A DNA stretch of 64,000 nt from Kamptonema formosum PCC 6407 (lineage in GTDB: Bacteria > Cyanobacteriota > Cyanobacteriia > Cyanobacteriales > Microcoleaceae). The stretch covers positions 1,169,910 through 1,233,909 of the forward strand of contig NZ_KB235904.1 in assembly GCF_000332155.1 (NCBI RefSeq), read 5' to 3'. A program made the position numbers and the translations under genes. Shown piece after piece: positions 7,740-16,815 of the stretch (position 1 is its first letter; each line of letters starts with the position of its first letter). Under the pieces are notes generated by a model. It had not been told where the DNA came from. It made no database searches and saw nothing but the letters and a program-made list of their open reading frames with translations.

Positions 7740-8049
7740 ACAAAATCACCCGCGATTTTTCAATTGATTGTAAAAAATAAGGGTTGCGGATTGAATTAAT
7801 CTCGACTAAATCTATAGAACGATTAAACAACTTATTCAACGCCTCCCGCAAACCAAAAAAGCAATTAGCATATTCCACCGGTGACATCGGTGTAAACTGA
7901 ACCAAGAAATCTAAATCACTTTTTTCTTCGTCGAAATTATCTCCTGTTGCAGAGCCGAACAACTCCATCTTTAATACTCGGTAATGCTGACAAAACTCAG
8001 TCAATTGAACCTGTTTTGACTCCAAAATTTTCTTCCAGTCACTCGCCAT
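7729..8049 (-). CDS. mntA: MntA-like nucleotidyltransferase antitoxin
   Basis: The 106-residue minimal nucleotidyltransferase shows the GS...DxD active site (ELFGSATGD, then KSDLDFLVQF), where the two Asp bind metal. It is the AMPylating antitoxin partner of the downstream HepT. The start at 8047-8049 is preceded on the minus strand by a strong AGGAGGT ribosome site. An upstream spacer of about 130 bp separates it from the divergent metH. Confidence 0.9.
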   Translation of the reverse strand: MASDWKKILESKQVQLTEFCQHYRVLKMELFGSATGDNFDEEKSDLDFLVQFTPMSPVEYANCFFGLREALNKLFNRSIDLVEINSIRNPYFLQSIEKSRVILYAA

Positions 8050-8177
8050 AATTCAACCTCCTGATATTTCAGGCTACATTTTCCTAAGTCATCGCTGGCT
8101 AGATCAGTTATTATATGAATAACTACGTTAACATATTTCTACTTCATCAAAATAGAGAGCGTCAAAAATATTAACCC

Positions 8178-11100
8178 ATGACCAATAGTACCTTCCTCCA
8201 ACGCCTCCACCACCCATCCCGGCCCGTCATCGTCTTCGATGGCGCAATGGGAACCAACCTGCAATTTCAAAACCTCACCGCCGAAGACTTCGGGGGCCCG
8301 CAATACGAAGGTTGCAACGAATACTTAATCTACACCAATCCCGAAGCTGTCGCCAAAGTCCATCGCGGTTTCCTCGAAGCAGGCGCAGATGTCATCGAAA
8401 CTGACACCTTCGGGGCGAGTTCCTTTGTACTTGCTGAATACAATTTAGCCCAGGAAGCCTACAACCTCAACAAGGCGGCCGCAACCCTCGCCAAAGGCCT
8501 GGCTATTGAGTATTCTACACCAGAAAAACCCCGATTTGTGGCTGGTTCAATTGGCCCTGGAACTAAATTACCAACCCTGGGACATATTGACTTTGATACT
8601 CTGAAAATTGCCTTTGCCGAACAAGCAGAAGGACTATTTGATGGTGGAGTTGATTTATTAATAGTTGAAACCTGCCAAGATGTGTTGCAAATTAAAGCCG
8701 CACTCAGCGCCATTGAAGAAGTATTTGCTAAAAAAGGTACGCGCCTCCCGATCATGGTATCGGTGACAATGGAAACTACTGGTACAATGTTGGTAGGTTC
8801 CGATATTAGCGCTGTCCTGACTATTTTACAACCTTTTCCTATTGATATTTTAGGATTAAACTGCGCTACTGGGCCAGACAGAATGGCCGAACATATCAAA
8901 TATTTATCCCAATATTCCCCTTTTGTAGTTTCCTGTATTCCCAACGCAGGTTTACCAGAAAATGTCGGCGGACACGCCCATTATAAACTCACGCCGATGG
9001 AACTACGAATGGCATTAATGCACTTTGTAGAAGACTTAGGAGTGCAAGTAATTGGCGGTTGTTGCGGTACTCGTTACGATCACATTCAACAATTAGCAGA
9101 AATTTCCACAACCCTGACACCGAAAGTCCGCGAAACCACTTGGCAACCCGCCGCCGCATCAATTTATAGCGCCCAACCTTACGACCAAGATAATTCTTTC
9201 TTAATAGTTGGGGAAAGACTTAATGCTAGTGGTTCTAAGAAATGTCGCGACTTATTAAATGCTGAAGATTGGGATGGTTTAATCTCAATGGGACGCGAAC
9301 AAGTCCGCGAAGGCGCACACATTCTCGATGTTAACGTCGATTATGTGGGACGCGATGGCGTAAGAGATATGAGAGAAGTTGTATCTCGCCTAGTTACTAA
9401 TGCCACTTTACCCTTAATGTTAGACTCCACTGAGTGGGAAAAAATGGAGGCGGGATTAAAAGCCGCTGGGGGTAAATGTTTGTTAAATTCTACTAACTAT
9501 GAAGATGGGGAACCCCGTTTTTATAAGGTGTTAGAATTGGCAAAAACGTATGGTGCGGGGATAGTTATCGGTACAATTGATGAAGATGGGATGGCCCGGA
9601 GTGCGAACAAAAAATTTGAGATTGCATCCCGCGCTTATCACGCTGCCATTGAGTATGGAATCCCCGCCTACGACATCTTCTTTGACCCTTTAGCATTGCC
9701 AATTTCTACGGGGATTGAAGAAGATAGGGCCAACGGTAAATCTACAATTGAAGCCATTCGTCGCATCAGGCAAGAGTTGCCGGGATGTCATGTTATTCTA
9801 GGAGTTTCTAATATTTCCTTTGGCTTAAATCCAGCGGCGCGACAAGTCTTAAACTCGATGTTTTTGCATGAAGCGATGCAAGCTGGGATGGATTCAGCAA
9901 TTGTTAGCCCCAATAAGATTTTACCGCTGGCAAAAATTGAAGAAAAATATCAAGAATTATGCCGCAAACTGATTTACGATCGACGAGAATTTGATGGTAA
10001 TGTCTGCATTTACGATCCTTTGGGAGAGTTGACAAATGCCTTTGAAGGTGCTACAACTAAGCGCGATCGCAGTGCCGATAAACTGCTTCCTTTAGAAGAA
10101 CGTCTGAAGCGTCATATCATCGATGGCGAAAGAATTGGCTTAGAAGAAGTTCTTACCACAGCTTTAGAACAATATCCACCTTTGGAGATTATTAATACCT
10201 TCTTATTAGATGGTATGAAAGTGGTAGGCGAATTATTTGGATCGGGTCAAATGCAATTACCTTTTGTATTGCAATCTGCCGAAACCATGAAAGCTGCTGT
10301 TGCCTTTTTACAGCCATATATGGAGAAATCAGAATCAGGTGATAATGCCAAGGGAACCTTTATTATTGCCACAGTTAAAGGCGACGTTCACGACATTGGA
10401 AAAAATCTGGTTGACATCATTCTTTCTAATAATGGATATCGAGTGATTAACTTGGGAATTAAACAACCAGTAGACAATATCATTGAAGCCTACGAACAGC
10501 ACAAAGCTGATTGTATTGCTATGAGTGGGTTGCTGGTTAAATCCACTGCTTTTATGAAAGAAAACCTGGAGACATTTAACCAGCGCGGGATTACCGTTCC
10601 CGTCATTTTAGGCGGTGCGGCTTTAACTCCTAAGTTTGTTCACGAAGATTGCCAAAACACCTATAAAGGTAAAGTTATTTATGGCAAAGATGCCTTTTCT
10701 GACTTGCACTTTATGGATAAATTGATGCCTGCAAAATCAGGAGGGAAATGGGACGATCTCAATGGTTTTGCTGATGAAGAAAATGGTAATGGCAATGGGG
10801 TAGCTAAAATAGAAGTCGCACATAAAAAAGAGGTGGAAACGGCGGAATCAGCAACGCCATTAGTAATAGATACACGGCGTTCTGAGGCGGTAGCTGTGGA
10901 TATTGAACGCCCGATTCCGCCTTTTTGGGGTACTCAGTTATTAGAGGGCGAAGATATACCCTTTGAGGAAATTTTCTGGCATTTGGATTTACAAGCTTTG
11001 ATTGCTGGACAGTGGCAATATCGCAAGCCTAAAGACCAATCTCGTGAAGAGTATGATGGGTTTTTAGCTGAGAAAGTTTATCCGATTTTGGAGGGATGGA

Positions 11101-11912
11101 AACAGCGGATTGTTAATGAGAAGTTGTTACATCCACAGGTGGTTTATGGGTATTTTCCTTGTCAGTCTGAGGGTAATTCTTTGCACCTTTACGATCCGGC
11201 TAACCCCCCCAATCCCCCCTTGGTAAGGGGGGGCAATGATGTAAATAATCCCTTGTTAACGGAGGGCGCTGATCTAACTAATTCCCCCTTGTTAACGGGG
11301 GGCAATGATGTAAATAATCCCTTGTTAATGGGGGGCGATGATCTAACTAATTCCCCCTTGTCAACGGGGGGCAATGTAACTAACCCCCCCTTACCAAGGC
11401 GGGGCGAAGAGGGGGTTATTACAACCTTTACTTTCCCTCGGCAAAAGTCGGGTCGGCGGTTGTGTATTGCTGACTTTTTTGCACCGAAAGAATCGGGTAA
11501 AATTGATGTATTTCCGATGCAGGCGGTGACGGTTGGACACATTGCTACGGAGTTCGCACAAAAGCTATTTGCCGATAATCAATATACCGATTATCTGTAT
11601 TTTCATGGGTTAGCAGTTCAGACGGCGGAAGCAATAGCTGAATGGACTCATGCGCGAATTCGCCGCGAGTTAGGTTTTGGGAGTGAAGAACCGGAGAATA
11701 TTCGGGATATGTTAGCTCAAAGATATCGCGGATCGCGGTATAGTTTTGGTTATCCGGCTTGTCCTGATATGTCGGATCAGTATAAACAATTGGAGTTGTT
11801 AGGAAGCGATCGCATCAATCTTTATATGGATGAAAGCGAACAACTTTATCCCGAACAATCGACAACTGCCATCATCACCTATCACCCAGCAGCTAAGTAT
11901 TTCACTGCTTAA
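8178..11912 (+). CDS. metH: Cobalamin-dependent methionine synthase
   Basis: The 1244-residue enzyme transfers the methyl of 5-methyltetrahydrofolate through cobalamin to homocysteine. The domains appear in order: homocysteine/zinc barrel (GGCCGT near residue 293), pterin barrel (about 340-620), cobalamin cap and B12-binding domain (DVHDIGKN near 736, with the His ligand of cobalt), and C-terminal reactivation domain (about 930-1244, [15 protein letters not shown]). It is roughly 30-60 residues longer than most MetH because of an in-frame repeat insertion at about residues 1008-1080. No riboswitch is visible in the 130 bp upstream. Cytoplasmic; links with the cobalamin genes farther along the window. 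Confidence 0.96.
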   Translation: MTNSTFLQRLHHPSRPVIVFDGAMGTNLQFQNLTAEDFGGPQYEGCNEYLIYTNPEAVAKVHRGFLEAGADVIETDTFGASSFVLAEYNLAQEAYNLNKAAATLAKGLAIEYSTPEKPRFVAGSIGPGTKLPTLGHIDFDTLKIAFAEQAEGLFDGGVDLLIVETCQDVLQIKAALSAIEEVFAKKGTRLPIMVSVTMETTGTMLVGSDISAVLTILQPFPIDILGLNCATGPDRMAEHIKYLSQYSPFVVSCIPNAGLPENVGGHAHYKLTPMELRMALMHFVEDLGVQVIGGCCGTRYDHIQQLAEISTTLTPKVRETTWQPAAASIYSAQPYDQDNSFLIVGERLNASGSKKCRDLLNAEDWDGLISMGREQVREGAHILDVNVDYVGRDGVRDMREVVSRLVTNATLPLMLDSTEWEKMEAGLKAAGGKCLLNSTNYEDGEPRFYKVLELAKTYGAGIVIGTIDEDGMARSANKKFEIASRAYHAAIEYGIPAYDIFFDPLALPISTGIEEDRANGKSTIEAIRRIRQELPGCHVILGVSNISFGLNPAARQVLNSMFLHEAMQAGMDSAIVSPNKILPLAKIEEKYQELCRKLIYDRREFDGNVCIYDPLGELTNAFEGATTKRDRSADKLLPLEERLKRHIIDGERIGLEEVLTTALEQYPPLEIINTFLLDGMKVVGELFGSGQMQLPFVLQSAETMKAAVAFLQPYMEKSESGDNAKGTFIIATVKGDVHDIGKNLVDIILSNNGYRVINLGIKQPVDNIIEAYEQHKADCIAMSGLLVKSTAFMKENLETFNQRGITVPVILGGAALTPKFVHEDCQNTYKGKVIYGKDAFSDLHFMDKLMPAKSGGKWDDLNGFADEENGNGNGVAKIEVAHKKEVETAESATPLVIDTRRSEAVAVDIERPIPPFWGTQLLEGEDIPFEEIFWHLDLQALIAGQWQYRKPKDQSREEYDGFLAEKVYPILEGWKQRIVNEKLLHPQVVYGYFPCQSEGNSLHLYDPANPPNPPLVRGGNDVNNPLLTEGADLTNSPLLTGGNDVNNPLLMGGDDLTNSPLSTGGNVTNPPLPRRGEEGVITTFTFPRQKSGRRLCIADFFAPKESGKIDVFPMQAVTVGHIATEFAQKLFADNQYTDYLYFHGLAVQTAEAIAEWTHARIRRELGFGSEEPENIRDMLAQRYRGSRYSFGYPACPDMSDQYKQLELLGSDRINLYMDESEQLYPEQSTTAIITYHPAAKYFTA
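11199..11418 (+). repeat. In-frame palindromic repeat array inside metH
   Basis: Six units of about 33-36 bp, each with a CCCCCTTGTTAACGGGGG-like palindrome, encode the pattern NPPL(V/T/M)xGG(N/D)D(V/L)xN repeated. Palindromes vary (TTGGTAAG, TTGTTAAC, TTGTCAAC). The same type of sequence, translated PPLVRGG, interrupts the NRPS gene at about 25125-25185. Confidence 0.9.
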
Positions 11913-12033
11913 CGCGAGTTCGATGGAGTGCGATCGCCTAACTGAGGCTGTAATTGAATAGGCGATGCCTGCGGCTGGCTAGGCCTGGGTCACTATTCAG
12001 TTGCGGTAAACGAGCGATCGCTAATCTATCAAA

Positions 12034-12115
12034 TATAGCAACCGCCACAACGGTTAGGACATTCTCGATCGCCCAAACCATTTCTGTTATTGCATTTTCC
12101 TCCTGCCTCCTATCT
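12034..12115 (+). repeat. Dispersed roughly 80-bp element (AGCAACCGCC type), copy A
   Basis: It contains TATAGCAACCGCCACAACGG, TTAGGACATTCTCGATCGCC and TTGCATTTTCCTCCTGCC. An inverted near-identical copy lies at 47711-47800. Both copies run into CTCCTGCC repeats. Confidence 0.85.
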
Positions 12116-12208
12116 CCTGCCTCCTATCTCCTGCTTCCTGCTTCCTGCCTCCTGTCTTCTGTCTTCTGCCACCTGCCACCTGCCTCTTGCCTCCTGCCTC
12201 CTGCTATA
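12095..12208. repeat. CTCCTGCC/CTCCTATC tandem repeats before the Sua5 gene
   Basis: Roughly 110 bp of degenerate CTCCTGCC units end about 20 bp before the chosen start codon. They keep an open frame by chance, which makes the upstream frame look longer than the real protein. Confidence 0.85.
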
Positions 12209-12229
12209 TTTCCCACAAACATTCACACA

Positions 12230-12823
12230 ATGCCTCAAGTCTCAATCCAAACCTTAATATCAGCAGCAAAATTAGGAAATCAAATCATCAGCTTTCCCAC
12301 TGATACTGTACCCGCCCTAGCAGTTCGCCCCGAAGCTAGCGAACTAATTTTCACTACCAAAAAACGCGATCGCGAAAAACCTCTAATTTTAATGGGTGCA
12401 ACCCCAGAACATCTTTGGCCCTACATCACCGGCACCCCAGAACAACTTCAAATATGGCAACAAATCGCCGCCTCCCACTGGCCCGGAGCCCTAACCCTTG
12501 TCCTCCCAGCCTCCCCCAAAGTACCTCCAGCCATGAACCCCACAGACCCCACCACCATCGGCCTCAGAGTCCCTAACCTCGCGATCGCCCAAAAAATCCT
12601 ACAACAGACAGGGCCCTTAGCCACCACCAGCGCCAACTTATCAGGTCAACCACCCCTAGAAACAGCCGCCGAAATTCAACAAAATTTCCCAGAAGTCTTA
12701 ACCCTAGAGGCTTCTGAACTAAAAACAACCACAACAGCATCCGGTTTACCCTCCACAGTGGCCAAATGGAGTGGGAATAGCTGGGAAATCTTGCGGCAAG
12801 GCGCGGTAGAGTTAAAAGGCTGA
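12230..12823 (+). CDS. Sua5/YciO/YrdC family threonylcarbamoyl-AMP synthase
   Basis: The 197-residue protein has the YrdC fold: ISFPTDTVPALAVRP, the nucleotide-binding KKRDREKPLILMG and the SANLSGQPP motif. Full family members make threonylcarbamoyl-AMP for the t6A37 modification of tRNAs reading ANN codons. I start at ATG 12230 (MPQVSIQTL) because everything upstream in frame is repeat-encoded. Oddity: the TGA stop (12821-12823) lies inside the left terminal inverted repeat of the adjacent IS remnant, so the insertion probably replaced the original stop and perhaps a few residues. Whether this is the main TsaC or the YciO paralogue cannot be told here. Confidence 0.82.
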   Translation: MPQVSIQTLISAAKLGNQIISFPTDTVPALAVRPEASELIFTTKKRDREKPLILMGATPEHLWPYITGTPEQLQIWQQIAASHWPGALTLVLPASPKVPPAMNPTDPTTIGLRVPNLAIAQKILQQTGPLATTSANLSGQPPLETAAEIQQNFPEVLTLEASELKTTTTASGLPSTVAKWSGNSWEILRQGAVELKG

Positions 12824-13634
12824 CGGGGTGACAACCCCGTCAAAAGCTTGATAAAATAAAGGACATAGCCTTCAAACCCCTATGAAAAAATGGGAGCTTA
12901 TTGGGCCTAATTTTCATCAATTCCGCAATAGTCGCATGGCAAAACTCCATTCCTACTACCCACAACTGACCATATAATCCTATCCAAAAACTACTATGAC
13001 GGCGTTGCGATCGCCTCGACTCAATCAGGCGACCGATGTATTTCTGAATTCCCTTTAGCTTGAACTTACGTCCCTGTAAAATAGCGCAACTGTAAGCCAA
13101 AGCTATCAATAAAATTAAACTTTTTAGGCGGTCGTCACAAGCGTAGCTTTTTTCAAGATTATAGCCTCCTGTTTTAACGGTAAAGCTCTCTTGTCCCAAA
13201 TCAGGCTAATCATAAACACATTTTTATCTCGCCACTGGGTTCTATCAATGGCGACCTTCAACTCTTGTTTCTTTTTAAATTGAGTTCTCAAGATATATTT
13301 AATCAGAGGAAACCACAGCTTTTCAATCTTGAGGATAGGTAGCTTGAGGAATCGTTGAACAGAACGTCGTCGGCTCTCAAACATGATGGGGTATGGCATC
13401 AATGTCGCCAATAACTCAATACTCACTTGTTTACGGATTTGGAGCAGGAAAACTAAAATTGTCAGAGTCAAGTATTCGGCTTTCTTGAGCTGCTGTTGGA
13501 AACAAATTTGGTAAAATGGAGGTAACATTTTTAATAGATGGGGCGACTTTACAATACTGACCCCATCTTTTTTTACCATAAATCGGTCAAAACCCTGTCA
13601 GTTAGGGGTTTTGATGGGGTTGTCACCCCGTCAG
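12820..13634. mobile_element. Decayed IS4-like insertion sequence (815 bp)
   Basis: 26-bp terminal inverted repeats with one mismatch bound the element: left 12820-12845 (CTGACGGGGTGACAACCCCG and on), right 13609-13634. Each end is itself nearly palindromic. Inside are two pieces of one transposase in different frames. No clear target duplication is visible. The internal deletion and frameshift make it non-autonomous. Confidence 0.85.
12840..13579 (-). pseudogene. IS4-family transposase remnant (internally deleted, frameshifted)
   Basis: The N-terminal piece (13124-13579, 151 aa; KVAIDRTQWRDKNVFMISL contains the first catalytic Asp region) and the C-terminal piece (12840-13199, 119 aa; GGYNLEKSYACDDRL and the helical tail) overlap in different frames at 13124-13199. 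Intact cyanobacterial IS4-like transposases are about 380-400 residues; the middle, with the second Asp and usually the YREK-type region, is missing here. Confidence 0.85.
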
Positions 13635-13814
13635 ATAATACATTTTTGTAGTACGAATGTCAAGGTGTAGACTTCCTAGTAGTATCCCGATACTATAGGA
13701 AAACAGAAAAATACCTCTCCTCCTCTCCCGAAGGCTCAATCAATAGATACACCCTGATTAATCAACTTTGACCCTTTGCAGCTAGGTTTTGTATCACAAC
13801 AAAGTTTTAAAATC

Positions 13815-13905
13815 ATCCTGAAACATCCTCCCTCCTAACGGAGATTAAATGAGTAGATGCACCCTGATTAATGAACCCTAACCAATTGCGGTCAGGGTTT
13901 TTTTA
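13815..13905 (+). ncRNA. Small-RNA-like unit B
   Basis: A C-rich segment (GAAACATCCTCCCTCC) is followed by a linker and an intrinsic-terminator hairpin: AACCCT (13874-13879) with AGGGTT (13894-13899), plus inner ACC/GGT pairs, then a T7 run. TAAAAT at 13808-13813 could be a -10 box. The anti-Shine-Dalgarno-like CCTCC in a presumed unpaired region suggests a regulatory RNA. No expression evidence; could be only a repeat. Confidence 0.4.
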
Positions 13906-13933
13906 TTTGTTTCCCAAAAAGTTTTAACAATCA

Positions 13934-14021
13934 TCCGGAAACATCCCCCCTCCTACCGGAGACTATATTAGTAGATGCACCCTGATGGATGAACCCTAAC
14001 CAATTGCGGCTAGGGTTTTTT
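13934..14021 (+). ncRNA. Small-RNA-like unit C
   Basis: The best-formed unit. TCCGG (13934-13938) pairs with CCGGA (13956-13960) around a 17-nt C-rich loop AAACATCCCCCCTCCTA. A terminator follows: AACCCTA (13992-13998) with TAGGGTT (14011-14017) and a T-run. The layout of a GGAAACA-containing C-rich loop plus terminator recalls the Yfr2/cyano RNA families, but that match is from memory and unverified. Confidence 0.45.
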
Positions 14022-14374
14022 ATTTGCCTCCCAGTAAGTTTTAAAAATCACCATGAAATATCCCCCTCCAAGCGCTGATGTCGAGTTAGACTTACAACTG
14101 AAAAAGGGAATTATTCGGACTATTCGTGATATTGCGATCGCCAAATTTTAGCAAATTCCAGAATCATCAAAAATCATGAGGTTTTAGCTGCCATACTGAC
14201 TTTCTCCTTTCCGAATTTTTGTAACCTTTGTTTAACAACTTCTATGTTTCTGAAACCAGTTTCGTGCAAATTTACAATAACTCTGGCTCCATTAATGCAC
14301 AAATTCCCTGACAGAAGATTCTAGATTTTGGATACTTTAACCCAAAATCTAAAATCGAATAGCGCTGGAAATGC

Positions 14375-15574
14375 CTAGCGAGAAAAGGTGCGGTTGCGCC
14401 ACTTGTTTAACTTAGCTTCGCCAATTCCAGCCACAGTTTGCAATTGAGCTAGCTGTTCTTGCAAAGTCTTAATAGTATTGACTTGTTCTTGAGACTGCCG
14501 CTGTAAAGCTTGATAAGTTGTCAGTGATATGTTATTACTTGCCTGACTTTTTAGATGCCACAACTCTGTGATTTGAGCTTGCAAAGATGCGATCGCTGCT
14601 ACCTGTTCTTGAGACTGTCGCTGTAAAGTTTCGTAACTTTCTAACGGTACGCTATCTCTAACTTGATTTTCCAGCTTTTGCAACTCTGCAACTTGAGCCT
14701 GCAAAGATGCGATCGCTGCTACCTGTTCTTGAGATTCCTTCTGTAAAGTTTGGTGACTTTCTAAAGGTACGCTATCTCTAGATTGAGCTTCCAGATGACT
14801 TTGCAACTCTGCAACTTGAGCTTGCAAAGATGCGATCGCTGCTACCTGTTCTTGAGATTCCTTCTGTAAAGTTTGGTGACTTTCTAAAGGTACGCTATCT
14901 CTAGATTGAGCTTCCAGATGACTTTGCAACTCTGTAACTTGAGCCTGCAAAGATGCGATCGCTGCTACCTGCTCTTGAGATTCCCTCTGTAAAGTTTCGT
15001 AACTTTCTAAAGGTACGCTCTCTCTAACTTGATTTTCCAGCTTTTGCAACTCTGCAACTTGAGCCTGCAAAGATGCGATCGCTGCTACCTGCTCTTGAGA
15101 TTCCCTCTGTAAAGTTTCGTAACTTTCTAAAGGTACGCTCTCTCTAACTTGATTTTCCAGCTTTTGCAACTCTGCAACTTGAGCCTGCAAAGATGCGATC
15201 GCTGCTACCTGCTCTTGAGATTGCTTTTGCAAAGCTTCGTAACTTTCTAGCAATTCCTTTGACTGTGCAACAGAATTTTCTGGGGACTCAGCCGTTCCAC
15301 TCTCGTGACTTTGGCCCTCAGTTGTTTCATCTTTCAATTTTGAAACCTGTTTCGGAGATCCCGAACCATGTTGCAAGGAAAAAGTTAACTCTGCTCCATT
15401 GCTAGACTTGAGCAACTCGCTTCGAGCTATGCGCTCGAATAGCTCAGATTTTGATATGCCCAGCTTTTCTGCGATCACAGTCAAGCGATTAGCCCCTGTC
15501 GGTGTCAGCGAGACTCCGACCTTGACTTTGCTCTCTAAATATGTACTAACAACATTTCGTTTGTTTTTTGGCAT
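14375..15574 (-). CDS. Ribbon-helix-helix-like protein with tandem coiled-coil repeats
   Basis: The 399-residue protein has an N-terminal region (about 1-60, VKVGVSLTPTGANRLTVIAE, then GISKSELFERIARSEL) resembling a CopG/ribbon-helix-helix DNA-binding segment. It is followed by about seven near-identical 37-40-residue heptad units (LQRESQEQVAAIASLQAQVA and on), and a short basic tail (KWRNRTFSR). The units form a long coiled coil. Each DNA unit (about 114-120 bp) carries a GCGATCGC site, and neighbouring units are almost identical, so the array expanded recently and its copy number may vary between strains. Function unknown; a DNA-tethered structural or partition-type role is only a guess. 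A promoter probably lies in the 15600-15715 region. Confidence 0.75.
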   Translation of the reverse strand: MPKNKRNVVSTYLESKVKVGVSLTPTGANRLTVIAEKLGISKSELFERIARSELLKSSNGAELTFSLQHGSGSPKQVSKLKDETTEGQSHESGTAESPENSVAQSKELLESYEALQKQSQEQVAAIASLQAQVAELQKLENQVRESVPLESYETLQRESQEQVAAIASLQAQVAELQKLENQVRESVPLESYETLQRESQEQVAAIASLQAQVTELQSHLEAQSRDSVPLESHQTLQKESQEQVAAIASLQAQVAELQSHLEAQSRDSVPLESHQTLQKESQEQVAAIASLQAQVAELQKLENQVRDSVPLESYETLQRQSQEQVAAIASLQAQITELWHLKSQASNNISLTTYQALQRQSQEQVNTIKTLQEQLAQLQTVAGIGEAKLNKWRNRTFSR

Positions 15575-15619
15575 TGGCCTTTTCCTTTGCCAATCTACAC
15601 AAATTAGTGTAGTGGCTTA

Positions 15620-16812
15620 AATGTGTCCTCTAAATCTTATTATTTATTAAATTCTGTATTTGAGAGCATTTTTAATTCGATCTCGTAATATTGAGTTTAA
15701 CTTTACAGTTCGCCCTTGCTGCATAACTGCAACAGGAAAACATCACCTATTTCTGCTAAAGAAACGGCTTCTGAAAGTAGAGAAGCGAGCGTAAGTCACT
15801 CTATAAACCCGCTTAGTGCAGCGCACCTTGGCGTTCTCATCAAATGTGGTAAATTTCTCTACCAAATTTTTTGTTTTTCAGCTTATGCCTACAAGCAATC
15901 TGAGAAATTTTTTAGTCTTTGAATGAGAAATAGGGAAAAGTTTTTAGCAAAAGATTTTGAAATTTCGTTTGCTTTTACCCTTTCACGTTCTTTTTATACA
16001 ATGCACTGAAGGCTGATGATATTAAGAATTATCACAATAAATTAAGTTCCGAATTGATTGGCTAAAGTCCTTACCAATAAAGGATTTGAATATACTAATG
16101 CTACCAAGATTTGTTACAAACAATAATAATTCTACTTGTTTTAGAGGTTTTCGTATTTCTTTATAATTAGCATAAAACCTATGGCAGGTAATAATTTTGT
16201 CGATTCTATTGTTCTCAGACAAAAGTTCCTACTATAAATATTTGTATAGATATGTCAAAATTACCTCAATGAAACTATCTCAAGTTGGTGCAAGAATGTC
16301 ACGATGCCTGCGGCTGGCTGCGCCCGCAAATGTTAGGAGTATGTAAAGAATTGTTGCAAAATTAAGGGTGTGGACTGGCGATCGTTGAGCTACTAATGCT
16401 GAGTTTGAGAGCTTAGGCGTACAGTAGGAAGAGAACCTACGTAATTACTGGGATTTATTTGTAGTTACTATCCCACAAAAATTTGCGGAAAATAAACTGT
16501 AAAAAAGAAATAGATCGATACTCTCTCTTTGCAAATTGGTCAGCAGCCTCACAAGATCATAAAGCGGACGGATAATTAGTGCCTATTTTTGAAAGTAAAT
16601 TTTATAACTCCCCTAGCGATAGCGAGTCGCTCTACAAGTCACCTAGTTTATGGCACGATGAAAAAAGAACCTAAATATTAAACTTGAACAAAAGTAAACT
16701 TTGGAAAAGTTTAAATAAGTTCTATGAAGCAAACTGATTAAATCAGGACGCTCTCGCTATAGCATTGAAAGTTGCGACGCAAGTTGCTTAGGATTGCAGG
16801 GGGCTAACCATC
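15620..16812. other. 1.2-kb region without a convincing gene
   Basis: Short open frames (15716-15922 plus strand; 16022-16222 minus strand) lack ribosome sites and family features. The region contains a GATGCCTGCGGCTGGCT tract (16302-16318; also at 11963-11979), and the 17-mer ATAAGTTCTATGAAGCA (about 16715) that recurs near 34112. It looks like decayed sequence plus the promoter region of the next gene. Confidence 0.5.
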
Positions 16813-16815
16813 GTG

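Larger units (their letters stand above)
13743..14075 (+). repeat. Tandem array, 117-bp period, of hairpin units
   Basis: The marker GTTTTAA(A/C)AATCA recurs at 13804, 13921 and 14038, exactly 117 bp apart each time, and the motif ACCCTGAT(T/G)(A/G)AT at 13751, 13861 and 13979. Units B and C are complete; A is degenerate and lacks a good hairpin; D (from 14038) keeps only the first third. There is no reading frame across it. The rest of 13635-14374 (about 740 bp without a gene) shows nothing else I can name. Confidence 0.85.

Noticed and set aside
11189-11542. Minus-strand frame opposite the metH repeat array
   Set aside because: Open only because the palindromic units read through on both strands.
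11954-12229. Upstream frame of the Sua5/YrdC gene
   Set aside because: It is CTCCTGCC repeats and a dispersed element; family proteins start at about MPQVS.
15716-16222. Small frames in the 1.2-kb gap
   Set aside because: No ribosome site, low-complexity composition, no recognisable motif.
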